Counted from the first letter of the stretch, positions 25,538-34,461 are shown. The stretch: 38,380 bases of DNA from an uncultured Planctomycetaceae bacterium (GCA_903863885.1 CAIPEB010000651.1:1-38380), one strand, 5' to 3'. A program made the numbers and translations. Notes: generated from the sequence alone by a model not told the origin.

Positions 25538-26593
25538 TCATTCGGCGCGCAAAACCCAGAACTTCCCCTCCCCCATTCCCGTCATTTCAACGCCGATCCG
25601 ACACCCAGCAGCCTGAGCAAGTGAAGCGAACGCGCCTTCCGCTTCCATGCCTTTCAGGACTTGCAACAGCATGGCCATGAAGGCTTCCTCAAACCCATCC
25701 GTACCACCCGACGAGGACCGGCCGTCCAAGTCGATCAAATTCATCGTGTCCGGCTCGTGGGCCCGGACCCAATCGGGGAACTTGATCCACTGGAACTCAG
25801 GGTACGTGGCATCCCAGGGACTCCCTTCGAACTTGCCGGTGTCGAACGACACCATCACGTAGCCCTCGTGCGGCGTGCAGGCGAGTGCAATGGCGGTCAG
25901 CGCCTCTTTGCCGTGGCGACGGGCGAAACGCCGTACCGCCTTGGATATCCCCGCATTCACCTTCTCGGCCGACTTTCGCAGGTCCACCGTCTGCGGTCGC
26001 AGCGACGGTTTGGGCATTGATCGGGCTTGCAGCGGAGCGCCGGCCTGCTCCAGCAACTTCGCGCAGGCGCCGCCGGGCGCGAGGCGGCGAGCGATCTGCA
26101 ATGCCGATTCCCCGTTCTCGTACGGCTGCGACAAATCCGCTCCGCGACGAATCAATAGAGCCACCAGGTCCGGCCTGTCCCTGAAGACCGCGTGATGCAA
26201 CGGCGTAGAGGCCGCCTTCGGCTTGCCGTCGATGCTCGCCCCCTGGTCAAGCACAGACTCTGCGAGCGCGGTAGCGTCGCCAGCCGCAGGGCTGACGCAT
26301 TCGTGACCCATACTCCAGAGGAAGAGGTCGTCGTTGGAAACCGCCGGCCTGGCCGCCGCCGCATCGCGAGCCAGCCAGAACCGCATCTGTCCCGCCTGCC
26401 CGGCGGCAGCAGCAACCTCGGCCCAGGATTGAGCGCCAAAGGGCACGAACCATTCAATCAGCGGCTGGGCGTCCAGCACCCGCTGAGTTTCAGCCAAGTC
26501 GCCGGCCACGACTGACGCCAGCATCTGTTGCATGGTCTGGTAGCGGAGATTCCGGTCCCAGGCTTCGAGTTGCGCGGTGACCTTGGCATTCAT
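25538..26593 (-). CDS. Ankyrin-repeat protein with a C-terminal unknown domain
   Basis: 351 residues. After a helical N-terminus, about 90-215 form three to four ankyrin repeats; the clearest is STPLHHAVFRDRPDLVALLI followed by RRGADLSQPYENGESALQIA. The last ~130 residues form a separate alpha/beta domain (KEALTAIALACTPHEGYVMV, FDTGKFEG, FQWIKFPDWVRAHEPD), resembling DUF4303-type domains, a tentative likeness. No signal peptide, so cytoplasmic. Ankyrins bind other proteins. Start at ATG 26593; the frame extends upstream but with poor composition. Confidence 0.8.
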   Translation of the reverse strand: MNAKVTAQLEAWDRNLRYQTMQQMLASVVAGDLAETQRVLDAQPLIEWFVPFGAQSWAEVAAAAGQAGQMRFWLARDAAAARPAVSNDDLFLWSMGHECVSPAAGDATALAESVLDQGASIDGKPKAASTPLHHAVFRDRPDLVALLIRRGADLSQPYENGESALQIARRLAPGGACAKLLEQAGAPLQARSMPKPSLRPQTVDLRKSAEKVNAGISKAVRRFARRHGKEALTAIALACTPHEGYVMVSFDTGKFEGSPWDATYPEFQWIKFPDWVRAHEPDTMNLIDLDGRSSSGGTDGFEEAFMAMLLQVLKGMEAEGAFASLAQAAGCRIGVEMTGMGEGKFWVLRAE

Positions 26594-26824
26594 GGAGGCG
26601 TGCCACCTTGGAATCGGAACAGACGCCGAATAATGTCGGCAGTTCAGAGTAACAACGGACATGGGACGCAGGCAAGGCGAGTCGACTTAACCACCGAGGT
26701 GGCTGAACACCGAATCAGCCCAGCTTCTGGAGTCGCTGAATGCCGCACCGGGAACTGCCAGCCGCGGAAGCAGTAGCGAGACGGTTAAGTTAGGCTGGGT
26801 CCCCGCGGTACGAACGGCTCGGAC

Positions 26825-27253
26825 TCATGGGGCGTCCGCCTTGCCCGCACTTCGGCAGACCCTGCAGGAGCCACGGCGACCGAGGCTTCTGTCGGCCAGG
26901 TTTGCGAGTCCGGCGGGCCGCAATGATAGCGGCGACCTCTTGAAATTTTCGGCGGCGACAATGGCCTGGTGGCCGCCAGGGCGTGTCCGGTCACCGCCCC
27001 GAATCATGCCGATGTAGACAGGGTTGGACAGCCTGTCCAGAATCTGGCAAGCCGTCCAGCGGCCGCCGCCGGTGCGGTTTCCAGACTGCAAATCGCGCAC
27101 TTGGGTGCGCCAGTTGTCGCCGAGTCGGTCCATGACAAACGACAAACATGCCAAAAGCTGGGCCTCGCAGAACGAGAAATCGCCCGGCAACAATCGGGAC
27201 TGGCGGGTGCAGATCGCAATCCAGGTTCGTGCGCGAGTCATCTCCACTGGCAT
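26825..27253 (-). pseudogene. Serine recombinase remnant with internal deletion
   Basis: The N-terminal piece reads TWIAICTRQSRLLPGDFS, then CEAQLLACLSFVMDRLGDNW, matching the start of large serine recombinases, where the Ser of TRQS is the nucleophile. It is joined directly to WTACQILDRLSNPVYIGMIR and GGHQAIVAAENF, the conserved Recombinase-domain end. Some 150 residues between (rest of the catalytic fold and hinge) are missing, so it is dead. Large serine recombinases move phages and integrative elements, so an element was probably here once. Confidence 0.75.
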
Positions 27254-27409
27254 GACCTATCCCCTCCCGCCCGTGACGGCAGTGGAGAGCGATCCTGGTG
27301 TGGTCTTCGGCATGATCCTCCTGGTGATCAAGACTTCAAGGTCTTGTTGGACGCCTAACCTCGCCGACCATTTTTGTGCGGCGACCTGGGACCGCGTGGC
27401 CGTCGGATT

Positions 27410-28336
27410 TCATGCGTCTCGCGTCTTAGCCCTACGATCGACGAGCAGAGTATTCAACTGCTGGAACTTGTAGTTGTAATGCTTCTTGTCCGCCGTCCCC
27501 ACGTATTGCAGGGCCGGCAGACTCAACAGCGGTGACAAGTCGCCGTCCTGGACGTTCGTTTCCACGAACGAAAACATGTCGAGGCGGTCCATTCCTTCGG
27601 TCCACCGCAGGTCCGGCATGGGAGCGCACGTTGAAAGCTGCAGCCGCCGCAGATGCTTTAGCGATGCGATGTGCTTGTATCCTGAGATCTTTTTGGCGTT
27701 CGAGAGGTGCAGCTCCCGAATTTCGAGCGGCGGAGTTGAGGTCAGCGCGGCGAGCGATTCGAGTTTGGACGCGTAAGCCACGTCCAGATATCGGAGGTCT
27801 TGCAGGGTCTCGACCCCGGCGAGTGAAGTGATGTTCGTCTGGGTTAGTTGCAGGATTTCCAGCCGAGGGATGTTGGCGAGGTCGCGCAAATCACCGGAAC
27901 GGGGCTTGAATTGCCAAGCCTCGATGCGTCGCAGTTCTCTCGCCCGGTCGAGATTCCTGTTGTCGGAATGCCAGTCCCCTTGGAAAACCTCGAGCTCCTC
28001 GAAACGAGCAAAGTCGATTCCAGCGCCCGGCGAATCCAGACGCAGCCCGCGGAGATTCCTGAGGAAGTCCAGAGGCCTCGTATTGACGTTCTTCTGCTCG
28101 ACGATCTCCAGGTACAGCAGATCTGGAAATTCTTCGAGAAACCCCAGGTCTGCAATACCGGAGACTCGAAGCCCCTGGCACTGCCCGTCGTCGTACAGAC
28201 GCTTGAAATCCGCGAGCGCTTGGTTCCGGTTGCCCTTCGTCACCGGCAGAACGACTTGGCAGGGAATCGCTCGGTATGGCCGCTGGGTCAGTTCCGAGAG
28301 ACAGACTTCGATGCCGTCGAGAAGCACCTTGTACAT
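27410..28336 (-). CDS. Leucine-rich-repeat protein, cytoplasmic
   Basis: 308 residues from ATG 28336 (MYKVLLDGIEVCLSEL). About 70-300 hold roughly nine irregular LRRs, e.g. IPRLEILQLTQTNITSLAGV, LQDLRYLDVAYASKLESLAA, IASLKHLRRLQLSTCAPMPD, LLSLPALQYVGTADKKH. No signal peptide or membrane helix. The frame continues 53 codons upstream to a TTG; whether that Gly/Ser/Pro-rich stretch is translated is unclear because neither start has a good ribosome site. The repeats suggest a protein-binding role. Confidence 0.75.
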   Translation of the reverse strand: MYKVLLDGIEVCLSELTQRPYRAIPCQVVLPVTKGNRNQALADFKRLYDDGQCQGLRVSGIADLGFLEEFPDLLYLEIVEQKNVNTRPLDFLRNLRGLRLDSPGAGIDFARFEELEVFQGDWHSDNRNLDRARELRRIEAWQFKPRSGDLRDLANIPRLEILQLTQTNITSLAGVETLQDLRYLDVAYASKLESLAALTSTPPLEIRELHLSNAKKISGYKHIASLKHLRRLQLSTCAPMPDLRWTEGMDRLDMFSFVETNVQDGDLSPLLSLPALQYVGTADKKHYNYKFQQLNTLLVDRRAKTRDA

Positions 28337-28876
28337 GGTGTTCGCGTTCAGTGCAAAAGACGGTGCAGCGGGTCGCGCGGAAGGCCCGATGCCCTTGCCG
28401 GTCTCCACGACGTCGCTATCCGAATCAAAGAGCAGGCCAAAGTCGCCCCCCTGGGCGCTCCGATTATTGTCGCCTGTGGCTACCACGCCAGACAATAAGA
28501 TCGCGGTTGAGCAACATGGAAAATTGACCCCGGACCTCCCCGAAACGAGCGGTTTTCGTGAACATCCTCTCTTTGAACGCCGTGAGTAATGACGGAAAAC
28601 TTACTTCCTGAGTTCGAGTCTTTTTCGGTCGTCCAAACGGTCGCTACCCTCTTCTAACAAGCGACGGGAAGAGTTGACAGGTATCTACCTAAATTGCAGG
28701 GCGGCATCCGCACAAGATTCCACCTCGGATCGCCGAGCGTTCACGGCTGACTCGCAGCCATTCTCGCCAGCTTTGTCGCCAAATGTCACGTCGAGAATCA
28801 ATGGGCCACATTGCTCCGAGATGCGATTGTCGTCCACCAGCGGCAATTGTCTCGGCGAGACGAAGTGTTATGATTT
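28337..28876. other. Intergenic region
   Basis: 540 bases. The first 160 may be an N-terminal extension of the LRR gene. The remainder separates it from the divergent toxin-antitoxin-like pair; no repeat or RNA was recognised. Confidence 0.4.
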
Positions 28877-29133
28877 ATGACAACAGAAGAGCGCATGCCG
28901 TTCTGCACGTTTGTCTGGGACGTTGAGATCGAAGCGCAGCTGGCCGAAAAGGATGTCAGCATCGACGAGTCTGCCGAAATCGTGTGGCCCCTGATTTCGT
29001 CGAGGAGAGCCGCTCATCAGGGCGACCAATTGCATTCGGGTACACCTCAACGGTCAAATACCTTGCCTGCGTCCACGAACTCCTGGATGAGGCAACCGTC
29101 TACGCAATCACTGTATTTGAACCGGAGGAATGA
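28877..29133 (+). pseudogene. BrnT/DUF4258-like toxin, frameshifted
   Basis: The first frame gives TFVWDVEIEAQLAEKDVSID and ESAEIV, the usual start of small BrnT-like toxins. The frame then breaks between about 28985 and 29000 and resumes one base off as FVEESRSSGRPIAFGYTS, then KYLACVHELLDEATVYAITV and FEPEE, ending in TGA at 29131. The second half is the conserved end of the family (GRPIAFGYTSTVKY). Four bases separate the stop from the antitoxin ATG, the normal layout for the pair. With the shift the toxin is presumably inactive, unless a programmed shift restores it. Confidence 0.6.
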
Positions 29134-29137
29134 CCAG

Positions 29138-29497
29138 ATGGTGAAGCGGCAGGCCAAGCACGCGCGGCGCCAACTCACATCTGAGGAGCAGGCCCGCGTG
29201 GACAAAACTCGTCGGTTGACGGGTGCGGAAGCCTCCGAAATCCGTCGCAAGGCAAAGCAACTCAAAGCCGAGTCCGATGTGGCGCGCGCGACGCTGCAGG
29301 ACGCCTTGAGATTGCTCAGGGAGGAGCGAGTTCGACAGGGCCTGAGTTTGGCGGACATTGAGGATCGGACGGGCATCGAACGTCCGAACCTGTGCCGTCT
29401 CGAGAACGAAGGATCGTCGAATCCCACGGTGGCCACGTTGACGCGCTACGCCGAAGCGTTGGGAAAGCGACTCGTGATCGTGCTGGCTGATCAGTAA
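29138..29497 (+). CDS. XRE-family DNA-binding antitoxin-like protein
   Basis: 119 residues. A long, highly charged N-terminal helix (about 1-65; RQAKHARRQLTSEEQAR, EIRRKAKQLKAESDV) is followed by a helix-turn-helix (about 70-112; LREERVRQGLSLADIEDRTG, LCRLENEGSSNPTVATLTRY) ending AEALGKRLVIVLAD. XRE proteins of this shape are antitoxins that bind their toxin and repress the shared promoter. A GGAGGAAT ribosome site precedes ATG 29138; it begins four bases after the toxin stop. It is intact although the toxin is broken. Confidence 0.8.
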   Translation: MVKRQAKHARRQLTSEEQARVDKTRRLTGAEASEIRRKAKQLKAESDVARATLQDALRLLREERVRQGLSLADIEDRTGIERPNLCRLENEGSSNPTVATLTRYAEALGKRLVIVLADQ

Positions 29498-29722
29498 GAT
29501 CGAGAAGTCTGCAGTGACCGACGAGTTTCATAAATACCCAGGCGGCACAAGACCATCTACAACGGGAATCGTCGGCGCATCCGAGAAATTCGGCGGTGGG
29601 GCGGCACCTGAACTGCGCGATTTCGTCGCTCTCGCCAACGACGACGCTTTTGGCCAGCGGCGGCTTGCTATGCCGGGTGTTTTGGATCGCCCCTCAATGT
29701 CGTTGGCCTCGTTCGCATTGCG

Positions 29723-29932
29723 ATGCTCGCGGGGCGCGAAGCCGTGATCAAGAACGGCGACTTGAAAGACGCACGGATTCGCCAACTTGAATCTGAAGTC
29801 GCGATGCTCTGCGAAGAACTGCGCATCAACGACGGTCTTATGCGGCGGGTTCCGACGAACCGGCGTCTCCAGTACACCGGGATGGAACGCATGGCTGGGC
29901 GAAGTAACCATTTCCCGGATCGCTGCGCCGGG
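29723..29932 (+). pseudogene. Integrase-type transposase, N-terminal fragment
   Basis: Translation gives AMLAGREAVIKNGDLKDARI, RQLESEVAMLCEELRINDGL and MRRVPTNRRLQYTGMERMA: the coiled coil and start of the helix-turn-helix of a planctomycete integrase-core transposase. The frame is lost after GMERMA. Confidence 0.65.
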
Positions 29933-29972
29933 AATCACACTTCGTATCATGCAACCTTCGCCGCTCACCGCC

Positions 29973-30014
29973 GCGAGTACCGCCAGTTCTCGGTGGACAA
30001 GCGATAACGCCGAG
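29973..30014 (+). repeat. 39-bp dispersed repeat, divergent copy 3
   Basis: GCGAGTACCGCCAGTTCTCGGTGGACAAG and the following ACGCCGAG parallel copies at 18609 and 30800, with more differences. It is inside the insertion-sequence remnant. Confidence 0.4.
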
Positions 30015-30051
30015 AGTCGGCGGGCCTTCACAGCGGCGCCCCAATCGATCC

Positions 30052-30354
30052 GTGTTTCGCTCTCCGAACACGGTGGCCTACGTGGAACGGTTCATTCACA
30101 CGCTTCAGCAGGAGTCCCTCGACTACTTCGTCGCATTTGGCGAACAGCACGTGAACCACCTCGTGCCCGAAATGTTGGTGCATTACCACACGAAGCGCCC
30201 GCATCAGTCCAAAAACAACGAATTGCTAGATGTCAGAGACGGCAAGAAACGAGCAAAGAAATCCAAAGACGCCGAGCCCTCGCCCATGTCGGGGGTCGGC
30301 TGTCGCCAACGGCTCGGCGGGCTGCTCAGGCACTACTACCGCAAAGCGGCGTAG
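30052..30354 (+). pseudogene. Integrase-type transposase, C-terminal fragment
   Basis: Encodes SPNTVAYVERFIHTLQQESL, then NHLVPEMLVHYHTKRPHQSK, the end of the rve integrase core (the Glu of VERF is the third catalytic acid), and the usual ending CRQRLGGLLRHYYRKAA with a natural stop at 30354. Confidence 0.8.
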
Positions 30355-30466
30355 CCATTTCGCAGTAACTGCTTGAGAGCGCGGCCTCCGTGAAAAGAGC
30401 GAGCCGCAAATACACGCTTTAGCGGTTTGTAATTCATCATCTCACAAAGCAATCGACCAACCACAG

Positions 30467-30770
30467 TGTCGCCTCGACGACACGATTCGGCAGTGGCTGC
30501 GCCGCGCTGACGATGACTCGATCGTTCAAACGCAATCACCAGTGAGTTGGTTTCCGGATTTCGTTCGCTACGCCGTTCCGCAGATCAAGCACTTCTGCCC
30601 GACACTCGGGAAAGTGATCGCCGACAAGCTGGCCAGCGCCGGTATTCACATCGGCAAGACGACGGTCGAGCGCATCTTACAGGAGTGTCCCGCAGAACCG
30701 CCGACTCCGGCGTATGACAAGGCGGGCAACCAGTGTCGTATCGTGTCCAAGTATCCCGGCCACACCTTGT
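30467..30770 (+). pseudogene. Integrase-type transposase, middle fragment
   Basis: The frame encodes DDTIRQWLRRADDDSIVQT, VSWFPDFVRYAVPQIKHFCP, TLGKVIADKLASAGIHIGKT and TTVERILQECP: the second helix-turn-helix and linker that normally precede the rve core. It breaks off where the core should start (SKYPGHT). Confidence 0.8.
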
Positions 30771-30799
30771 CGCGTGGCGCTTTCGGCGATGGCCTGTGC

Positions 30800-30838
30800 G
30801 ATTACCGGCGGCATTCGGTGGTCAAAAGCTCACGCCGA
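30800..30838 (+). repeat. 39-bp dispersed repeat, copy 2
   Basis: GATTACCGGCGGCATTCGGT and the following 19 bases match 18609-18647 at 34 of 39 positions. It lies just after the transposase fragment and upstream of the VWA-Sel1 operon. Confidence 0.6.
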
Positions 30839-30979
30839 GTGACGGTGGGCCACATCAGGGCGGCAGTATCTTCATCGATCCGACGCGTGACGATTACTTC
30901 AAGTCCCGGGAAGATCGGCATCAGTCAATCCTTGTCGTCGACTTGGCAGCTTCTACGATGCAAGATAAGGGTTCTAGGG

Positions 30980-31001
30980 CGTTGTGGGCTAAATCACAAC
31001 G
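30980..31001. promoter_or_regulatory. Inverted repeat upstream of the VWA gene
   Basis: CGTTGTG and CACAACG flank eight bases, 158 bases before the VWA start codon. It could be an operator or a weak hairpin. No clear promoter hexamers are seen beside it. Confidence 0.3.
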
Positions 31002-31158
31002 ACGAGAGGGGCGCATTTCCGAGGATTGCTCGGGATCATGCGAGCAAGACGATTCAGAGTCGTCATCGCCCCGAATCTGTTTGGGCCGGCTAGAGCAGCT
31101 GTTGCTGGTCACTCCTTGCTGCGGCGAGTCGTGTGGAGGCATTTGCTGGAGGTCTATC

Positions 31159-32766
31159 ATGAATTTCCGAGTTGTCGCGCCAGGGTTGTTGATGGCTATA
31201 GTCTGTTCAGTGGCCGGGCTTTCCCAAACCGTGAAACCGCTCGACGAATCGGGTTTGGTTGCCTTATTGCGTCTGGGATTGGATGAGCAGACGGTGGTGG
31301 CCCGCATTAAGAAAGGCCCCGTCGCGTTGGAAGCTGGCGATGCGATTCTCGATAGATTGCGAACGGCTGGTGCGACCGAGGATGTGATTCAAGCCGTCCG
31401 GGTGGCGGTAGCGTCCAAACCAGCTGTGGCCGGCTCCGTACCCGTCGAGTACCGGCAAGTCCTGCAAATGCTGTCGCTGGGGCTCGACGAAGAGGCCATC
31501 CTCCGGCGGCTGGCGAAGTCGCCCACAGTCTTCGCGCTCGGCCAGGAGCAAATCGCGGAGTTGAAAGCGGCGGGCGCGACCAACAAATTGTTGACTGCCC
31601 TGCAGACTCCGCGGGACATTTCTCCGCAGACCGCAGAGTTAATCACGAACTTTGCCCTGGTTCTGGATTGTTCAGGGAGTATGAAGGAAAAGACCACAGG
31701 CGGCGAAACGAAAATGGAGGCCGCCCAGCGCGTGGTTGTGGACTTGATCCAGAACATTCCCGAGGGGCTGAACGTGACGTTCGTCATTTACGGGCATGAG
31801 GTCTTCGCCAGCGCGGACGATCCTCGAAATTGTCAGGCCGTCAAAGTGGCCCGCGCGTTGAGTCCGCTCGACACGGCCGGCAGGTCGGACCTGATCCGCT
31901 TGGTCGCGGGCTTGAGGCCCACAGGCGCCACACCGATTGCCCTGTCGCTGAAAGTAGCCGGCAAAGAGCTCGAGAAGGACCGAGAAGCCTTCTGCGGTAT
32001 CGTTCTGATTACCGACGGCTTGGAGAGTTGCACGGGCGATCCAACCGCGGAAGCCGCCGCACTGCTGACCAAGTTGAAGCTGAGCTTCGGGATCAACGTG
32101 GTTGGGTTCGGCGTTAGACCTGAGGAGAGCGCCGCCTTGGAGGCCATCGCTGAAGCGGGCAAAGGAACGTACTTCGCTGCCGAAGATGCCAAAGCTCTGG
32201 CGGACTCGATATCCTCTATCGCCGACGAGCTTAAAGACAAGTCTAGACCGGCGGAGATCATCGTTGTATCGCGCCGCGCCCTTCGCGTCCTGCAACCGGA
32301 AATCGAACTTCCGGCCATGAAGGAAGTGTATCTCGCTGCGGCGGGCGCGGCGGACGGCGGCGTATTTACGAAGGTCGCTACCATCGACAAGTATGGCGAG
32401 TACCTGGCGATCCCTTCAGCGACGAAGAAGTACGATGTGGTCTGGGTTCCCAAGGTCGGCAAACAGGTCTATTTGATGCGCGACTTCGCCGTGCCGGAAC
32501 GCAAAGTCGTCACGGTGAAGCCGGAGACGATATTCGGAATGATTCGCGTCAAGGGCGAAGGCAAGGTACGAAACATCATTGCGATGCCCGCGGGCCATAG
32601 ACCCGTAGGCGTCTATAGGCCAACCTCGCAAGTGCAGAATTACGGCGACACCCTGGTAGTGCCGGCCGGCAAGTACGATGTACACGTGAACTCGGCTTCT
32701 GGCAAATTCACGACGATCGAACAAGAACTCGACGTTGCAGCCGGGAAGCTCATTCAATTGGAGTAA
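31159..32766 (+). CDS. Secreted von Willebrand factor A protein with an N-terminal repeat module
   Basis: 535 residues; signal peptide about 1-22. Residues 26-85 and 96-150 are two copies of a ~50-residue helical unit (LRLGLDEQTVVARI ... LDRLRTAGAT; LSLGLDEEAILRRL ... ELKAAGAT). A VWA domain covers about 162-360 with an intact MIDAS metal site: Asp170-x-Ser172-x-Ser174 in DCSGSM, Thr in PTGATP, Asp286 in LITDG. VWA domains bind protein ligands through a metal ion. The C-terminal ~170 residues are beta-rich (VYLAAAGAADGGVFTKV, DTLVVPAGKYDVHV). First gene of a five-gene plus-strand run; CTGGAGG site before ATG 31159. Confidence 0.9.
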   Translation: MNFRVVAPGLLMAIVCSVAGLSQTVKPLDESGLVALLRLGLDEQTVVARIKKGPVALEAGDAILDRLRTAGATEDVIQAVRVAVASKPAVAGSVPVEYRQVLQMLSLGLDEEAILRRLAKSPTVFALGQEQIAELKAAGATNKLLTALQTPRDISPQTAELITNFALVLDCSGSMKEKTTGGETKMEAAQRVVVDLIQNIPEGLNVTFVIYGHEVFASADDPRNCQAVKVARALSPLDTAGRSDLIRLVAGLRPTGATPIALSLKVAGKELEKDREAFCGIVLITDGLESCTGDPTAEAAALLTKLKLSFGINVVGFGVRPEESAALEAIAEAGKGTYFAAEDAKALADSISSIADELKDKSRPAEIIVVSRRALRVLQPEIELPAMKEVYLAAAGAADGGVFTKVATIDKYGEYLAIPSATKKYDVVWVPKVGKQVYLMRDFAVPERKVVTVKPETIFGMIRVKGEGKVRNIIAMPAGHRPVGVYRPTSQVQNYGDTLVVPAGKYDVHVNSASGKFTTIEQELDVAAGKLIQLE

Positions 32767-32899
32767 TATGGCAGTCGCAATTCACTTTGCGTGCTCCGTA
32801 ATCGAAACGGCGCAACGACGGGCGAGAAGCAGGGTGACCAATAGCAAGCCAAGGCCGACGCCGCATTCAACGAGGCTCCACGCTGAGCGGTAGGTCACC

Positions 32900-33604
32900 A
32901 TGAAGCGGCCGATTGAGGATCGAGCTACAACAATGATCCTTCGCGAACTCATCATGCGTGTTACCGCGACTGCGATATTCGGAACAGTGCTTTCGGTTTC
33001 TACACGGGCGCAGGAACTCGGTACCCTGCAGGGTGAGGTCGCGGTGCAGTTCTGGATCAACACCCGACCGGGAGGTGAAACCATCCGGGCGGGCAACGCA
33101 GTAATGTCTCCTTACGAGTTTCATTTCTACGCCGGAACGCCCAGAACTGCGGTCAGCGACGACGGCACGTTTTCCTTTGACGTTCGCGGTGCTCATGGAC
33201 AGCATCGCGATGACTACCTTCAGAACGATATCGGCGGGCCCGGCAGACATCAAATCACCTTGAATTGTGCTTCGATTCTCCGTGGAAAAGGACGGCTTCG
33301 GCGGGACGGGACGCTGCTGGTCGAACTCGAATGGATTCGAGGTGCAGGGCTGTACACGAACGTCAGCAACACAGCGGGTTCCGCGGTTTTCGCAATTCCT
33401 GCCAGCGAAGCGGGATATCTCTCAAAATGGGAACTCGCCACTGAAAGCGTCAGGACGGAAGAGCCGAGCCCGGAAACGCTGCGCAAAGTAAGGAGCTATG
33501 GCAACCAACGTCGATCAACAGTCCCCTTCGAACAACCACTCCCAATCACGGAGCGAATTGGCGCCAAGTATACGCGATCGCTGGGCCTTGTCCCCCGCGG
33601 CTGA
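32900..33604 (+). CDS. Secreted paralogue 1 of a tandem pair
   Basis: 234 residues from ATG 32900; an ATG at 32954 (MRVTATAIFGTVLSVSTRA) also gives a signal peptide, so the start is uncertain. The mature part shares a plan with the next protein: WINTRPGGETIRAGNAVMSP here, RVDTKPGGESFTTRQGIVVS there; both have an SKWEL/SQWEL segment and end LGLVPRG or LKLVPRG. Predicted beta-rich (FHFYAGTPRT, GTFSFDVRG, TLLVELEWIRG). No known family. Gap to the VWA gene is 133 bases. Confidence 0.75.
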   Translation: MKRPIEDRATTMILRELIMRVTATAIFGTVLSVSTRAQELGTLQGEVAVQFWINTRPGGETIRAGNAVMSPYEFHFYAGTPRTAVSDDGTFSFDVRGAHGQHRDDYLQNDIGGPGRHQITLNCASILRGKGRLRRDGTLLVELEWIRGAGLYTNVSNTAGSAVFAIPASEAGYLSKWELATESVRTEEPSPETLRKVRSYGNQRRSTVPFEQPLPITERIGAKYTRSLGLVPRG

Positions 33605-33693
33605 ACATCGAAAAGAACCAACATGTTTGCGGGATTCAATTGAGGCTCGTGTCCCGTGATTGAGCGTCTGACATAAGTCGTGGAGTGCCAAAG

Positions 33694-34461
33694 ATGCGTC
33701 GCCCGCCTGGGATCCTGATGACCGCCATAATCGTTGCGGCTGCCTTCGCAGCGGCCGTGGCTCACGGAGCAAACCCACAGGGGCCCCATTCATTCGACGG
33801 CCAGTGGTCGCTGGAGTTCCGGGTCGACACCAAGCCGGGTGGCGAGTCGTTTACGACGAGGCAAGGGATCGTCGTGTCCCCGATGCACTTTCAATTCCAC
33901 TCCGCGAAAGACTTGTTTCAGTTCCGAGATGACCGCCAGGTGAAGCTGGAGGACCGTGACCGAGCTCGTCTCGCCGTCAATTTGGTAGGGCATCACCCCG
34001 CAGGCTTTACCCTCACGGATCGGGGGCAATGGCGCGGACTGCTGCGGGTCGAAGGGAGTGGCAGCGGTGACGGCCCGGACCGCAAAGTTCAGCTGGTTTT
34101 GAGCTGGACCGCTGTCGAAGGCATTCAGTTCACGACCGAATCGCAGACTGGCACTTCGCAGACCACTCGGCTCCGCGCTTCAGAGGACGCCACAAGCCTC
34201 ACCTTGACCAACGAGGCCGGCACGGTGACGCTGCCCAACACGACGATTTGGACATCCCAGTGGGAGCTGTCGGCAACCAGCATCGAGCGTTCCGAGACCG
34301 GCCCTGGCGTCATCATGGAGACGGCCACGTATCGCGACCGGCGGCAGACCCGCCTCTTTCCCCTTGACCCCAGTCCCGAACCCTTTTCGCCGCCCTTGCC
34401 GGTGGTGGAGGAAATCGAGCTGAAGCAGGTGCGGCACTTGAAGCTGGTTCCTCGGGGGTAG
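33694..34461 (+). CDS. Secreted paralogue 2 of a tandem pair
   Basis: About 255 residues from ATG 33694, preceded by GTGGAG; a GTG nine bases earlier is possible. Signal peptide about 1-24 (LMTAIIVAAAFAAAVAHG). Homologous to the preceding protein across its length, e.g. GGESFTTRQGIVVSPMHFQF against GGETIRAGNAVMSPYEFHFY. Contains many Thr/Ser beta segments (GTVTLPNTTIWTSQWELSAT) and ends HLKLVPRG. Beta-sandwich likely. Function unknown; probably acts with the VWA and Sel1 proteins given position and export. Confidence 0.75.
   Translation: MRRPPGILMTAIIVAAAFAAAVAHGANPQGPHSFDGQWSLEFRVDTKPGGESFTTRQGIVVSPMHFQFHSAKDLFQFRDDRQVKLEDRDRARLAVNLVGHHPAGFTLTDRGQWRGLLRVEGSGSGDGPDRKVQLVLSWTAVEGIQFTTESQTGTSQTTRLRASEDATSLTLTNEAGTVTLPNTTIWTSQWELSATSIERSETGPGVIMETATYRDRRQTRLFPLDPSPEPFSPPLPVVEEIELKQVRHLKLVPRG

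Larger units (their letters stand above)
29723..30770 (+). mobile_element. Decayed, shuffled integrase-core insertion sequence
   Basis: Three fragments of one transposase type lie within about 1 kb, but out of order: N-terminal, then C-terminal, then middle. This needs two overlapping insertions or a rearrangement. No terminal repeats were recognised; two 39-bp repeat copies flank or lie inside. Confidence 0.6.
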
